Below, piece by piece: positions 43,391 to 53,377 of a stretch of 58,877 nucleotides of DNA. Within the stretch, counting starts at the first letter, position 1, and every line of letters begins with the position of its first letter. Made by a program: the position numbers and the translations under genes. The DNA comes from ChocPot-Mid sp043804925 (GTDB lineage: Bacteria > Bacteroidota > Ignavibacteria > Kapaibacteriales > UBA2268). The stretch spans positions 1 through 58,877 of the forward strand of contig JAZDIP010000046.1 in assembly GCA_043804925.1 (NCBI GenBank), written 5' to 3'. The notes under the pieces were generated by a model. The model searched no databases. It saw only the letters and a program-made list of their open reading frames with translations, and had not been told where the DNA came from.

Positions 43391-44872
43391 ATGGAAAAAT
43401 TTAAAAATTATATTAATGGTAAATGGGAATCTGCAAAGTCAGGTAAGACTTTTCAAAATATCAATCCTGCAAATCATGAAGATATTATCGGTGAATTTTC
43501 TTTATCTGAGCAAGCAGACGTTGACGAAGCTGTCGCTGCAGCCCGTCAGGCATTTAAAAGCTGGAGATTGGTTCCAGCACCAAAAAGAGGTGATTTATTA
43601 CGCAAAGCAGGTGATATCTTCTCTCGTAGAAAAGTTGAACTTGGAAAAATTATGACTCGTGAAATGGGCAAGCCGACTTTTGAAACCGAAGGCGATGTCC
43701 AGGAAGCTATTGATACTGCTTACTATGCCGCATCCGAAACAAGAAGATTGTTCGGACACACAGCACCAAGCGAAATGTTTGAAAAAACTAATATGACTTT
43801 CAGAGTTCCTATCGGCGTTTGCGGAATTATAACTGCATGGAATTTTCCTGTTGCAGTACCTTCATGGAAGATATTACCTGCCATCGCTGCCGGAAATACT
43901 GTAGTATATAAGCCATCAAAAGAATCACCACATTCTGGGGTAATTTTTGCTGAAATAATGGAAGAAGCCGGTTTTCCGGCAGGTGTTTTCAATGTTTTAA
44001 CAGGCAAAGGAAGTATGGGAAATATGCTCGTAGAACATCCCGGAATTGATTTAATCGGATTCACCGGCTCTACTGATATTGGTTGTCAGATTGGTGCGAT
44101 TTGCGGTAAAACTAATAAGAAATGCTCACTTGAAATGGGAGGAAAAAATGCTCAGATTGTAATGGATGATGCAAATCTTGAATTGGCTTTGGAGGGAGTT
44201 CTTTGGGGTGCATTCGGTACAACGGGACAAAGATGTACGGCTACATCAAGACTGATTCTGCATAAGGATATTTATGATAAATTTTTAGATATGTTGAAAA
44301 CAAGAGCAGAAGCTCTCAAACTCGGCGATGGACTTATAAAAGGTACTGATGTAGGTCCTGTAATCCATGACCAATCCCTGCAAAATTGTGAAAACTATGT
44401 CAAAACAGCTTTGAAAGAAGGTGGACGGCTGATTTGCGGCGGAGAAAGAGCCAATGCCGGCAATCTTGCCAAAGGAAGTTTTTACAAGCCAACAATTATT
44501 GCTGATGTTTTGCCGAGACATACAATTTTCATGGAAGAGATTTTCGGTCCTGTTCTTGCGGTAGCTAAGGCAGACAGTTTCGAGCATGCAATTGAATTGC
44601 AGAATACCTGCGATTTTGGTTTGTCATCTTCAATTTATACAAAGAATGTTAACAACGCATTCAAAGCTATAAGAGATATTGAAGCAGGTATAACATATAT
44701 CAATGCCCCGACAACCGGTGCCGAAGCTCACATGCCGTTTGGTGGTGTTAAGGGTACAGGAAACGGTCATAGGGAAGGCGGCTGGACTGTATTCGATATA
44801 TTCACAGAATGGAAAACAGTTTATATAGATTATTCCGATAAATTGCAAAGAGCACAGATAGACAATTATTAA
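43391..44872 (+). CDS. NAD(P)-dependent aldehyde dehydrogenase
   Basis: The 493-residue enzyme has the ALDH catalytic cysteine in GTTGQRCTATSR, the general base Glu in LEMGGKNAQIV, the cofactor motif GFTGSTDIG and PWNF-like AWNFPVAVPSWK. The wording is closest to the group that includes alpha-aminoadipic/succinate-type semialdehyde dehydrogenases, but the substrate cannot be fixed from sequence. A TTGGAG ribosome site precedes the ATG. It is monocistronic. Confidence 0.92.
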   Translation: MEKFKNYINGKWESAKSGKTFQNINPANHEDIIGEFSLSEQADVDEAVAAARQAFKSWRLVPAPKRGDLLRKAGDIFSRRKVELGKIMTREMGKPTFETEGDVQEAIDTAYYAASETRRLFGHTAPSEMFEKTNMTFRVPIGVCGIITAWNFPVAVPSWKILPAIAAGNTVVYKPSKESPHSGVIFAEIMEEAGFPAGVFNVLTGKGSMGNMLVEHPGIDLIGFTGSTDIGCQIGAICGKTNKKCSLEMGGKNAQIVMDDANLELALEGVLWGAFGTTGQRCTATSRLILHKDIYDKFLDMLKTRAEALKLGDGLIKGTDVGPVIHDQSLQNCENYVKTALKEGGRLICGGERANAGNLAKGSFYKPTIIADVLPRHTIFMEEIFGPVLAVAKADSFEHAIELQNTCDFGLSSSIYTKNVNNAFKAIRDIEAGITYINAPTTGAEAHMPFGGVKGTGNGHREGGWTVFDIFTEWKTVYIDYSDKLQRAQIDNY

Positions 44873-44885
44873 TAATGTGTTGAGG

Positions 44886-44984
44886 TATTTAGACATTTAG
44901 GTAAATAGGTTTTTAGGCATTTAAGCGATTAGGTTTTTCCGCTAAGTACCTATTTACCTAATCCCCTGAACAGCTAATCCCCTT
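44886..44984. repeat. Low-complexity TTAGGTAAATAGGTTTTTAG repeat
   Basis: Tandem TTTAGGTAAATAGG / AGCGATTAGGTTTTT words and their reverse complements (ACCTATTTACCTAATCCCC) make an imperfect inverted repeat between the convergent aldehyde dehydrogenase and DUF1571 genes. It could serve as a bidirectional terminator. Confidence 0.5.
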
Positions 44985-44987
44985 CTT

Positions 44988-45692
44988 TCAGAATTTATAT
45001 TTTGGATTATCAACATCAAAATCAATATCCGTTAAACCGACATTAACCTTTAAATCCCAAAATTCATAATCTTCGAGTAGTTTTTTATTTTTATCGTAGA
45101 CAACAAACTTCAAAGGCAAGTCTGATTTTTCATCCAGATGCAAATAAATTAAATGCCCATAATAAATATCATCTTTTGGTAATGTAATTTTGAATACTTT
45201 AGATGCCTTACCGTTCACAACTCCATTAGCCAATTGCTGTAATTCCGCACCTTCATGCTTTTGAGCCAGCTCGTAATTTTTTTTCATCAATTCGATAATA
45301 CTGCCGAAGTCCGCATCGAGTACGGAATGCCTGCAACCTTCAAGAGCTTTTTTGCCGCGAGGGTCAATTGCTATATCAATAAAAGACATAATTCCACCGG
45401 GGTGAACCTTCAGTTTGTTTTTATATTTTTTCCCTGCATAAATCACCTCCATCCCCTTGTCTTCACCTTCTGTCCAATTGAGGTAGTAATAACAAGGTTT
45501 TTTAAACTTAAAATTGATATTTTTTCTGAGAGTATATTTACCGTCAACAAGTTCTTTTTTATATAATTTGCAAGTATAATCATTTACTTTTTCAAATGAT
45601 GATTCAAGAGAATTAAGAAATGTTTCCATATTGGTATTATATGAAAACATCTGCAATAAAAATACAACGAAAATATGAATCATTATAACCAT
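44988..45692 (-). CDS. DUF1571 family exported protein
   Basis: The 234-residue protein has a hydrophobic N-terminus (signal or anchor). It fits the DUF1571/LolA-like fold: EKVNDYTCKLYKKELVDGKY, FKFKKPCYYYLNW, KLKVHPGGIMSFIDIAIDPR. Members are secreted beta-rich proteins of unknown ligand, possibly lipid-carrying by analogy with LolA. A second ATG three codons later is possible. It stands alone, convergent with the aldehyde dehydrogenase gene. Confidence 0.75.
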   Translation of the reverse strand: MVIMIHIFVVFLLQMFSYNTNMETFLNSLESSFEKVNDYTCKLYKKELVDGKYTLRKNINFKFKKPCYYYLNWTEGEDKGMEVIYAGKKYKNKLKVHPGGIMSFIDIAIDPRGKKALEGCRHSVLDADFGSIIELMKKNYELAQKHEGAELQQLANGVVNGKASKVFKITLPKDDIYYGHLIYLHLDEKSDLPLKFVVYDKNKKLLEDYEFWDLKVNVGLTDIDFDVDNPKYKF

Positions 45693-45968
45693 AATCTTTC
45701 AAATATCATTTCAAAAAAGGAACCAATTTCTTTAATTTCATTATTTGATATTTAGACTCATTCCAAAATTTATTATCCTGTTTTATAATAATTTTATCAA
45801 TAAAACCATGACATCATTTGGCAAATAAAGTCTTTTAGCAAATTCAAATTAATAAACTTTATTTAAAAATCGAATTATATTTTTTTTAAAAATGAAAATT
45901 TTGTTATATTGCTGAACAGTAATAAACATAAGTTTAATAATTTGTAAAATATAATGATCGAGGTATAT

Positions 45969-46559
45969 ATGAAGAAGTTTGGAGTTATGATAGGAGTTAC
46001 AATTTTAACTTCTATAACAATAATGCTCTTTTCAATAAATAATTATGCTCAGGATAGTGGAAAATTTAAATATACTGGAAGCAAGAAATGTAAAGTTTGC
46101 CATTCATCGCCAAAATCAGGTGCCCAATTTAAGCAATGGGAATCATCAAAACATGCTAAGGCATATGAAACACTTGCTTCGGAAGAAGCAAAAAAGATAG
46201 GAGCTGAAAAAGGAATAGCCAACCCGCAAAATGATGCTCAATGTTTGAAATGTCATGTTACAGCTTATGGGATTGATGCATCTATGTTGGATAAAGGATA
46301 TAATATGGCTGACGGAGTCGGTTGTGAATCTTGCCACGGTGCCGGTGAAGGTTACTGGAAAAAGAAAGATATGGAAGATATTGCCAAAGGTGCAGTTGAA
46401 GGAGCTACGCTTGGTTTGGTAAAACCAACCGAAGAGACTTGCAAAACCTGCCACAATGAAGGCTCGCCTACTTTTAAAGGATTTAACTTTGTTGAAATGT
46501 TTAAACAGGTAAATCATATGATACCAGATGACTATAAAAAGGAAAAAGGTTATAAATAA
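45969..46559 (+). CDS. Tetraheme cytochrome c (c554-like family)
   Basis: I prefer the ATG at 45969 (MKKFGVMIGVTILTSITIML, signal peptide) to one five codons upstream, since CGAGG lies just before it. Four CxxCH motifs (CKVCH, CLKCH, CESCH, CKTCH) bind heme c. FKQWESSKHAKAYETLASEE is typical of the cytochrome c554-like family. It is a periplasmic electron carrier. A strong terminator separates it from the following 13-heme gene, so it may be expressed more highly than the rest of the cluster. Confidence 0.92.
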   Translation: MKKFGVMIGVTILTSITIMLFSINNYAQDSGKFKYTGSKKCKVCHSSPKSGAQFKQWESSKHAKAYETLASEEAKKIGAEKGIANPQNDAQCLKCHVTAYGIDASMLDKGYNMADGVGCESCHGAGEGYWKKKDMEDIAKGAVEGATLGLVKPTEETCKTCHNEGSPTFKGFNFVEMFKQVNHMIPDDYKKEKGYK

Positions 46560-46570
46560 TCAAATAAATG

Positions 46571-46600
46571 AAGCGGGGTTGTTTACCCCGCTTTTAATTT
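46571..46600 (+). terminator. Rho-independent terminator after the tetraheme cytochrome
   Basis: AAGCGGGG and CCCCGCTT pair around a seven-base loop, followed by TTAATTTTT. Confidence 0.85.
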
Positions 46601-46636
46601 TTACGAATATTAACATGAACAAATGATTAATAAGAT

Positions 46637-48079
46637 ATGAAAATCATTTTAACAATAATAATTACTATCTTTTTTCTTACTGCAAATTGTCTTGTCGCCC
46701 AGTCAAATAGTGATTGTCTTGGCTGCCATGATGACCCGGAATTGACAATGGAGAAAGGTGGTAAAACTAAATCTATCGGTTTCAAAGTTGCTTCATTTAA
46801 GAAATCTGCTCACAAGAGATTGAAGTGCATTCAGTGCCACAACAACTTTGACGCTGATGAAATTCCGCATAATTCAGCAATCAAACCTGTCAATTGCATG
46901 AATTGTCATAAAAATGTTGCTTCAAAACATCTTTTTCATCCTCAAATGATGAAAGCAACCGGAATTGAAGGTTCTAAAGATGTAAACTGTGATAATTGCC
47001 ACGGACATCACGACCCTGAATTCATCAAGAATCCGGGAAGTAAATTTTTTATTACCAAACTTACTGATGCTTGCGGAGAATGTCATAAAAAACAAAAAGC
47101 AGAGCATTTGGTTTCTGAGCATTTTCATAAATCACAGGAGAACAATCGGAACACTCCAAATTGTATTTATTGCCATGTCAAACCAATTACTCAAGGATAC
47201 AAATTATCAACATTAAAGTTAAAGAATAATCAACAGGAACTTTGTTTGGATTGCCATCTCAATGAAAAAACAGCTAAAACAAAATATTCCAAGAGCTTGA
47301 TTGAATTTGATAAAAGCGTTCATGGAATGGCTTTGAAAAATGGAGTAGCTGAAGCTCCTACCTGTACGGATTGCCATGGTGTACATAATTTACAAAAAGC
47401 TGATAAACCAACATCTATTATCAACAAATTCAATCTGTCTTCACTTTGCGGCAAATGTCATATTGCTCTGACAAATGAATATACTGGTAGTGTACATGGT
47501 ATTGCTCTAAAGAAAGGTAATTTAGATGCTCCAAGTTGTACTTATTGTCATGGTGAACATAGCATAAGACCTGTCGAAGGTTTGACGGATAGGATATTTC
47601 AGATGAATAATATCAATAGATTGACTGTAGAAAAGAATCAAATGGTTTATTGTGTACATTGTCATACCGACGAAAATTTAGCTAATAAATATGGAATGTT
47701 AACTATCTCTAAAGCTCACGACTGGTTACCTGGTGTAGCAAGGCATTACGAAACTGTCAGATGTGTTGATTGTCATTCATCATATCTTCCACCGAATTTA
47801 TCGCATAATATACTACCACCTGAAAAGACTATTAAAAAATGTGGTGAATGCCATTCCAAGAATTCGATTTTGATGACAAAGTTATATAAGCATGAAAGAA
47901 AGAAATCACAGGAAAAATTTGGTTTCATTAACGGTGCTGTGCTAAGTGACGCCTATGTTATTGGTACGACGAGAAATGTTTTTTTAGACAGCTTAAGTAT
48001 TATTATTTTAAGTGGTGTTATTATCATTGTTTTATTACACGCCTTATTAAGGTGGTATTTTTCAAAAGGAATTAAATAG
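46637..48079 (+). CDS. Thirteen-heme membrane-anchored cytochrome c
   Basis: The 480-residue protein has a signal peptide (ending CLVAQS) and 13 CxxCH motifs that I counted. One C-terminal membrane helix (SLSIIILSGVIIIVLLHALL) faces the periplasm with the heme domain. SVHGMALKNG...CTDCHG repeats show a cytochrome c7/c3-like multiplication of short heme modules. The stop abuts the start of the next gene directly (TAGATG), so the two are translationally coupled. It probably accepts electrons from a quinol-oxidising b-type subunit. Confidence 0.93.
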   Translation: MKIILTIIITIFFLTANCLVAQSNSDCLGCHDDPELTMEKGGKTKSIGFKVASFKKSAHKRLKCIQCHNNFDADEIPHNSAIKPVNCMNCHKNVASKHLFHPQMMKATGIEGSKDVNCDNCHGHHDPEFIKNPGSKFFITKLTDACGECHKKQKAEHLVSEHFHKSQENNRNTPNCIYCHVKPITQGYKLSTLKLKNNQQELCLDCHLNEKTAKTKYSKSLIEFDKSVHGMALKNGVAEAPTCTDCHGVHNLQKADKPTSIINKFNLSSLCGKCHIALTNEYTGSVHGIALKKGNLDAPSCTYCHGEHSIRPVEGLTDRIFQMNNINRLTVEKNQMVYCVHCHTDENLANKYGMLTISKAHDWLPGVARHYETVRCVDCHSSYLPPNLSHNILPPEKTIKKCGECHSKNSILMTKLYKHERKKSQEKFGFINGAVLSDAYVIGTTRNVFLDSLSIIILSGVIIIVLLHALLRWYFSKGIK

Positions 48080-50287
48080 ATGGAAAAAATATATCTATAT
48101 CCATTATGGCTAAGAATATGGCACTTAATTAATGCTCTATTGATGATCCTGCTATTTTTGAGTGGAATTAGTTTGCATTACTCCGAAACTTCATCGTTAT
48201 TGTTATCTTTCTCAACCGCTATGGTGATTCATAATGTCTGCGGAATATTGTTGTCTCTGAATTATTTATTTTATTTTTTATTCAATCTAATTTCGGGAAA
48301 TTATAAACATTATCTGCCAAAACTCAAAAATTTTCTTAAAGAAATTTTAATCCAGGCAAGATATTATTTAATTGATATTTTCGATAAAGAACCACATCCA
48401 TTTCCGGCACATGAAAAAAGGAAATTCAATCCATTACAAACACTTGGGTACTTGTCCATAATGTATTTTATGATTCCGTTAGTAATTGTAACGGGCTGGT
48501 TGCTCATGTTCCCTGAACTAACTCCGGATGAATTTTTTGGGATGGGAGGAGTATGGCCTGCTGCCATTTTACATATCATATCCGGTTTTATTATTAGTAT
48601 TTTTACAGTAGTTCATGTATATTTGGGAACTACCGGACATACTGTCCGTGATCTGTATCTTGGAATAATTACAGGTTGGCACCATACAGAAGAAGGATAC
48701 GATATTCCAGACGACGAGAAATTAATCACATTAAAATCAAGAATTGAAAAAGGTAAAATCCTCCCGGCAATTTTTTACAATCCAATATCCCTTACAGGGT
48801 CATTTATTACATTTATTAGCTTTACCGTAATTTTATTTTTAATTATCTTAGAACTATTTTCGGAAACCAGCAATCCTTATTTAGGAATATTTACATTCAT
48901 GGTACTGCCCGGTTTTTTGATATTGGGAATATTTTTAATTTTCTTTGGTGCATTCAGAGAAAACAGAATCTTACTAAGAGACTCTAAAAGAGAAAGAAAA
49001 TTGCCGGTATTAGATTTAAATAATACTAAACATCAGGTAGCGACATTGGTGTTTACGGTATCAGCATTGTTATTGTTTGTATTTTCGGGTTTTGGCAGCT
49101 ATAAAGCTTACGAGTATTCGGAATCTGACGAATTTTGTGGAACAGTTTGTCACACAGTCATGGAACCAGAATATACAACATACAGAAATTCTCCTCATAG
49201 CAATGTCGGTTGTGTCCAATGTCATATTGGCGATGGAGCCGGTTGGTTTGTTAAATCAAAAATTTCGGGTATGTATCAGGTATACGCAGTTTTAGCGGAT
49301 ATTGAACCCCGTCCAATCCCAACTCCTGTAGTGAATTTGCGACCAGCTGCAGAAACCTGCGAAAGATGTCATTCGCCTAAACATTTTTACGATGAAAAAA
49401 AGATTGTCAGGGATTATTATTTATCCAATGAGCAAAATACTTATTTCAATCTTGAAATGATTGTTAAGGTTGGAGGCGGGAATACCGAAATAGGAAATAA
49501 TAGCGGTATCCACTGGCATATGAATTTGTCAAATGAAATTACATACATGGCTGTTGACCGTGAAAAGCAGGATATCCCATGGATTAAGTCCAAATCACTT
49601 ATTACCGGAAAAGAAACAGTATATGCTATCCCGGGTTTTGACTATGATAAATCTTTGAACTCAGGTAAGAAATTGAAAAGAATGGATTGTATTGATTGCC
49701 ATAACAGGCCTTCCCATATATACAATCCGCCTGATAAGATAGTAAATTTATTTTTAAGCATTGGTAAGATAAATCCGAATATTCCATATATAAAATCAGT
49801 GAGTGTTCAAGCACTTGAATCAATAAATTCAACAAAAGAGGAAGCCTTGACAGATATAAACAGGTATGTTTGGAATTATTATAACATGAAAATTCCTAAT
49901 TTGGACAAGAAGATAAAAGAGGATATTAATAATGCGATAGTACAGCTTTCAAACATTTATGCAAAAAATTATTTCCCAAAAATGAAAGTTAACTGGAAAA
50001 ATCATCCCGACAACATAGGACACTTGTATAGCAAAGGGTGCTACAGATGCCATGACGGTAAACATGTTAGTCCTGAAGGAAACGTGCTGACTATGAATTG
50101 TGAATCTTGTCACACATTTAAATCCGAAGTATTTTCTAAAGATTCCGCCCAAACTTTTAGTGTTATTAATGATTTTGTCCATCCCGGTGGTGACGACAAA
50201 AATATCAAAGAACAAAACTGTGTATTTTGCCATGGTGCTCCTAAATACAGAAAACAATTATTTCATTCATCACAAGTTTCAAATTAG
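48080..50287 (+). CDS. Fusion of b-type cytochrome and NapC-like heptaheme cytochrome c
   Basis: The 735-residue protein starts with a HydC/FdnI-like b-type cytochrome (~residues 1-210: YPLWLRIWHLINALLMILLF, VIHNVCGILLSL, ILHIISGFIISIFTVVHVYL). Two further membrane helices and a NapC/NirT-like segment (FCGTVCHTVMEPEY, GCVQCH, TCERCHSPKH) follow, then a periplasmic part with four more CxxCH motifs, seven in total. The layout resembles the Cbc-type b/c fusion quinol oxidases of Geobacter, which suggests menaquinol oxidation feeding the multiheme proteins. The comparison is by architecture only. Confidence 0.88.
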   Translation: MEKIYLYPLWLRIWHLINALLMILLFLSGISLHYSETSSLLLSFSTAMVIHNVCGILLSLNYLFYFLFNLISGNYKHYLPKLKNFLKEILIQARYYLIDIFDKEPHPFPAHEKRKFNPLQTLGYLSIMYFMIPLVIVTGWLLMFPELTPDEFFGMGGVWPAAILHIISGFIISIFTVVHVYLGTTGHTVRDLYLGIITGWHHTEEGYDIPDDEKLITLKSRIEKGKILPAIFYNPISLTGSFITFISFTVILFLIILELFSETSNPYLGIFTFMVLPGFLILGIFLIFFGAFRENRILLRDSKRERKLPVLDLNNTKHQVATLVFTVSALLLFVFSGFGSYKAYEYSESDEFCGTVCHTVMEPEYTTYRNSPHSNVGCVQCHIGDGAGWFVKSKISGMYQVYAVLADIEPRPIPTPVVNLRPAAETCERCHSPKHFYDEKKIVRDYYLSNEQNTYFNLEMIVKVGGGNTEIGNNSGIHWHMNLSNEITYMAVDREKQDIPWIKSKSLITGKETVYAIPGFDYDKSLNSGKKLKRMDCIDCHNRPSHIYNPPDKIVNLFLSIGKINPNIPYIKSVSVQALESINSTKEEALTDINRYVWNYYNMKIPNLDKKIKEDINNAIVQLSNIYAKNYFPKMKVNWKNHPDNIGHLYSKGCYRCHDGKHVSPEGNVLTMNCESCHTFKSEVFSKDSAQTFSVINDFVHPGGDDKNIKEQNCVFCHGAPKYRKQLFHSSQVSN

Positions 50288-50297
50288 GAATAAGAGT

Positions 50298-52238
50298 ATG
50301 AGATATTTGTTGTTATTAATTTTGTTTGTTTATGCAGTCAAATCCTCCGAATCTGATAATACATGTTTTGATTGCCATTCCGATAAAACAATGATTAAGG
50401 AAAAGGATGGAAAAAGAATTTCCTTATACGTAGATATTAAAAAATGGAATAAATCTATTCACATAAAAACCGGATGTATAGGATGCCACAGCGATGTTAA
50501 TCCTGATGATTTGCCACATGCGGAAGATTTATCAAAAGTAAAATGTTCAAAATGCCACGAGCAGGCAGTAGCCAAATTCGAATCCAGTCTTCATGGAAAA
50601 GCTTTAAGACAAGGCAAAACTCTTGCTCCAACTTGCCAAATTTGCCACGGTAAACATGAAATATTATCTTCTAAAAATCAGGATTCTAAGACCTATGCGA
50701 CCAATATTCCATATTTATGCGGTCAATGTCATAGAGAAGGCACACCTGTTTCAAAACTCAGGAATATAAGTAAACATAATATTATTGAAAATTATTCTCA
50801 ATCAATTCATGGTGAAGGTTTATACAAAAGAGGATTAACCGTAACAGCTGTTTGTGTAAGTTGCCATATGTCTCATGATATTTTACCACATGAAAATCCA
50901 AAATCTTCAATAAACAGGTACAATATAGCAAAAACCTGTATGCAATGTCATTCACAGATAGAAAAAGTTCATACTAAAGTTATTGACGGAAAATTATGGG
51001 AAAAGAAACCTCATTTAATCCCGGTATGCGTTGATTGTCATCAACCTCATAAGACAAGAAGCATTGCTTACGATAGAAGTTATCCGAATGAAGTTTGTAT
51101 GAAGTGCCATTTCAATCCAAATATTTATAAAACGGTGAACGGAAAGAAAGTAAATTTGCATGTTGATGAAAATCATTTAAAAAATTCCATTCATAAAGAT
51201 TTGTCATGTATTAAATGTCACTCGAATATCAATACGGAATTTAAACCGGTTTGTATTAATAGCGGGAAAGTTGATTGTTCTGCTTGTCATGCCCAGGAAG
51301 TTAACGATTATAATATTAGTTACCATGGTACCCAGCACCAAAAAGGTAACCCGGATGCTCCATATTGCACAGATTGCCATACAAGTCATACCATATCAAG
51401 CCGTTTTGACAAAAAGTCTCCTATTTACGTACAGAACATTCCAAATCTCTGTGGAAATTGTCATAGGGTCGGTAGAAAGGCAAGCCGTCATTACAAAGGT
51501 GTACAACATGAAGTTGTTGAACATTATAAGGAGAGTATACATGGAAAAGGGCTACTCGAAAGCGGTCTCATAGTTACCGCAACATGTGTGGATTGCCATA
51601 CAAGCCATAGGGAACTTCCTTCTAAAAATCCTAATTCAAGTGTTAACCACAAAAACATAGCTTCCACTTGCGGCAAGTGCCATCAAGGTATTTATGAGCA
51701 ATTAAATAAAAGTATTCATAGTCCAGCAATAACCAAAACAAACAAGAAACTACCCGTTTGTAATGATTGTCATTCTGCTCATACTATTAACCGTACGGAT
51801 GCTGATGATTTCAGAGAAATGATTATTAATCAATGTGGTAAATGTCATAAAGATGTTACCGAAACATATTTCGATACATTTCATGGCAAAGTTTCGAAGC
51901 TAGGTTCGGGAAAAACGGCAAGGTGTTCGGATTGTCATGGTTCACATTCGATATTACCTGTGTCCAATCCTGAATCAAGCTTAAGCAGGAATAATATAAT
52001 TCAAACTTGTAAGAAATGTCATACAAATTCAAACCGAAAATTTGTTGGATACCTGACTCATGCTACTCATCACAATCGAAATAAGTATCCATTTCTATTT
52101 TATACTTTTTGGTTTATGACAATACTCCTTGTTTCGACTTTTAGTTTTTTTGGGCTTCATACTTTACTTTGGATTCCAAGGGCTTTTTTCGAAAAAAGGA
52201 AACATAAAAATATGATTGAAAGGAAGAAAGATGAATAA
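50298..52238 (+). CDS. Nineteen-heme membrane-anchored cytochrome c with an internal duplication
   Basis: The ATG at 50298 (MRYLLLLILFVYAVKSSESD, signal peptide, AGGA site) is preferred to an out-of-place upstream start that would overlap the previous gene. I count 19 CxxCH motifs in 646 residues. Hemes 1-7 (from residue ~23) and 9-15 (from ~267) form two copies of a seven-heme module with matching spacing and wording (SIHGEGLYKRGLTVTAVCVS against SIHGKGLLESGLIVTATCVD). A C-terminal membrane helix (FWFMTILLVSTFSFFGLHTL) anchors it. It is likely a periplasmic wire. Confidence 0.92.
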   Translation: MRYLLLLILFVYAVKSSESDNTCFDCHSDKTMIKEKDGKRISLYVDIKKWNKSIHIKTGCIGCHSDVNPDDLPHAEDLSKVKCSKCHEQAVAKFESSLHGKALRQGKTLAPTCQICHGKHEILSSKNQDSKTYATNIPYLCGQCHREGTPVSKLRNISKHNIIENYSQSIHGEGLYKRGLTVTAVCVSCHMSHDILPHENPKSSINRYNIAKTCMQCHSQIEKVHTKVIDGKLWEKKPHLIPVCVDCHQPHKTRSIAYDRSYPNEVCMKCHFNPNIYKTVNGKKVNLHVDENHLKNSIHKDLSCIKCHSNINTEFKPVCINSGKVDCSACHAQEVNDYNISYHGTQHQKGNPDAPYCTDCHTSHTISSRFDKKSPIYVQNIPNLCGNCHRVGRKASRHYKGVQHEVVEHYKESIHGKGLLESGLIVTATCVDCHTSHRELPSKNPNSSVNHKNIASTCGKCHQGIYEQLNKSIHSPAITKTNKKLPVCNDCHSAHTINRTDADDFREMIINQCGKCHKDVTETYFDTFHGKVSKLGSGKTARCSDCHGSHSILPVSNPESSLSRNNIIQTCKKCHTNSNRKFVGYLTHATHHNRNKYPFLFYTFWFMTILLVSTFSFFGLHTLLWIPRAFFEKRKHKNMIERKKDE

Positions 52239-53211
52239 TAAACTGTCTGATGAAAATGAAGATTTACATGTTGAGAATGATTCAGTTAAACTAATTGAAA
52301 ATAATGAAACCATTGAACCATCAATTGCAAATATGGAAAATCCTCTTGTTAAAGCAAATGAAGAATATATAAAGAACAATCCCGGACTATATTATGAACG
52401 CTTCGATGGAGTATCAAGATTCACACATGTTTTAATAATTGTAAGCTTTCTGTCTTTGGCTTTAACAGGTATGATTATTAAATTTTCGGGAGTACCTGCT
52501 TTTCAGTTTTTATCAAGACTTTTCGGTGGCTACGAAATTACAGGTTTTATTCATAGAGTTGCAGCTATAATCACTTTTATATATTTCTCATTACATATTA
52601 TTTATCTGTTCCGGAAAAAGAACCATCTTAATATAAGTCTTAAGGAATTGGTTTTTGGAAAATACTCTATGATTCCAAATAAAAATGATTTAATTCAACT
52701 ATTGCAAACATTAAAATGGTTTTTGGGATTAGGACCAAGACCTGAATACGGTAGATGGACATATTGGGAAAAATTTGATTATTTTGCTGTTTTTTGGGGT
52801 GTAACTATAATAGGTTCAAGCGGATTATTGCTCTGGTTCCCTGAATTTTTTACAAACCTGGGAGTGCCGGGTTCTTTAATTAATATTGCAACAATAATTC
52901 ACAGCGATGAAGCATTACTTGCGGCTGGATTCATTTTTACAATACACTTTTATAATACACATTTCAGACCCGATAAATTCCCAATTGATACAGTTATTTT
53001 TACAGGCACAGTTGATATCGAAGAACTAAAATATGACAGACCTGTTGAATATAGTGAGTTTATTCAAAGTGAGAATGTAAGGAAATATTTAAAACCCAAA
53101 CCTCAAAAGTTTTTTATTCGTTTATCAAAAATTTTCGGTTTCACAGCTTTAATTCTGGGTATGTCAATTATCATTACAATAATATATTCAATGTTGTTTT
53201 TATACAAATAA
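52231..53211 (+). CDS. b-type cytochrome subunit (HydC/FdnI/cytochrome b561-like)
   Basis: I chose the ATG at 52231, which overlaps the end of the 19-heme gene by eight bases and has an AAGGAAG site; a TTG lies five codons upstream. An acidic ~60-residue cytoplasmic tail precedes four membrane helices with likely heme b histidines (RFTHVLIIVSFLSLALTG, FIHRVAAIITF, SLHIIYLF, IIHSDEALLAAG, TIHFYNTHF). A fifth helix lies at the C-terminus. It probably exchanges electrons between quinones and the multiheme cytochromes encoded upstream. Confidence 0.88.
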   Translation: MNNKLSDENEDLHVENDSVKLIENNETIEPSIANMENPLVKANEEYIKNNPGLYYERFDGVSRFTHVLIIVSFLSLALTGMIIKFSGVPAFQFLSRLFGGYEITGFIHRVAAIITFIYFSLHIIYLFRKKNHLNISLKELVFGKYSMIPNKNDLIQLLQTLKWFLGLGPRPEYGRWTYWEKFDYFAVFWGVTIIGSSGLLLWFPEFFTNLGVPGSLINIATIIHSDEALLAAGFIFTIHFYNTHFRPDKFPIDTVIFTGTVDIEELKYDRPVEYSEFIQSENVRKYLKPKPQKFFIRLSKIFGFTALILGMSIIITIIYSMLFLYK

Positions 53212-53377
53212 AACAAGTAAATATTTACTCGTTCAATAATATAATTTGTAATTGCAATCAAGTTCTTCGTTATCATGTTTGAAAATTGATTTTAAATCTG
53301 ATGATGAATTTTATCATTTTTTTTATTAAATTGTTAATTAGTAAAAATGTGAACCAATTAAATTTATAAAAGTTTCA

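Noticed and set aside
50100..50297. Longer N-terminus for the 19-heme cytochrome
   Set aside because: It would overlap the previous gene by nearly 190 bases, and its residues are not signal-like. A proper signal peptide and ribosome site begin at 50298.
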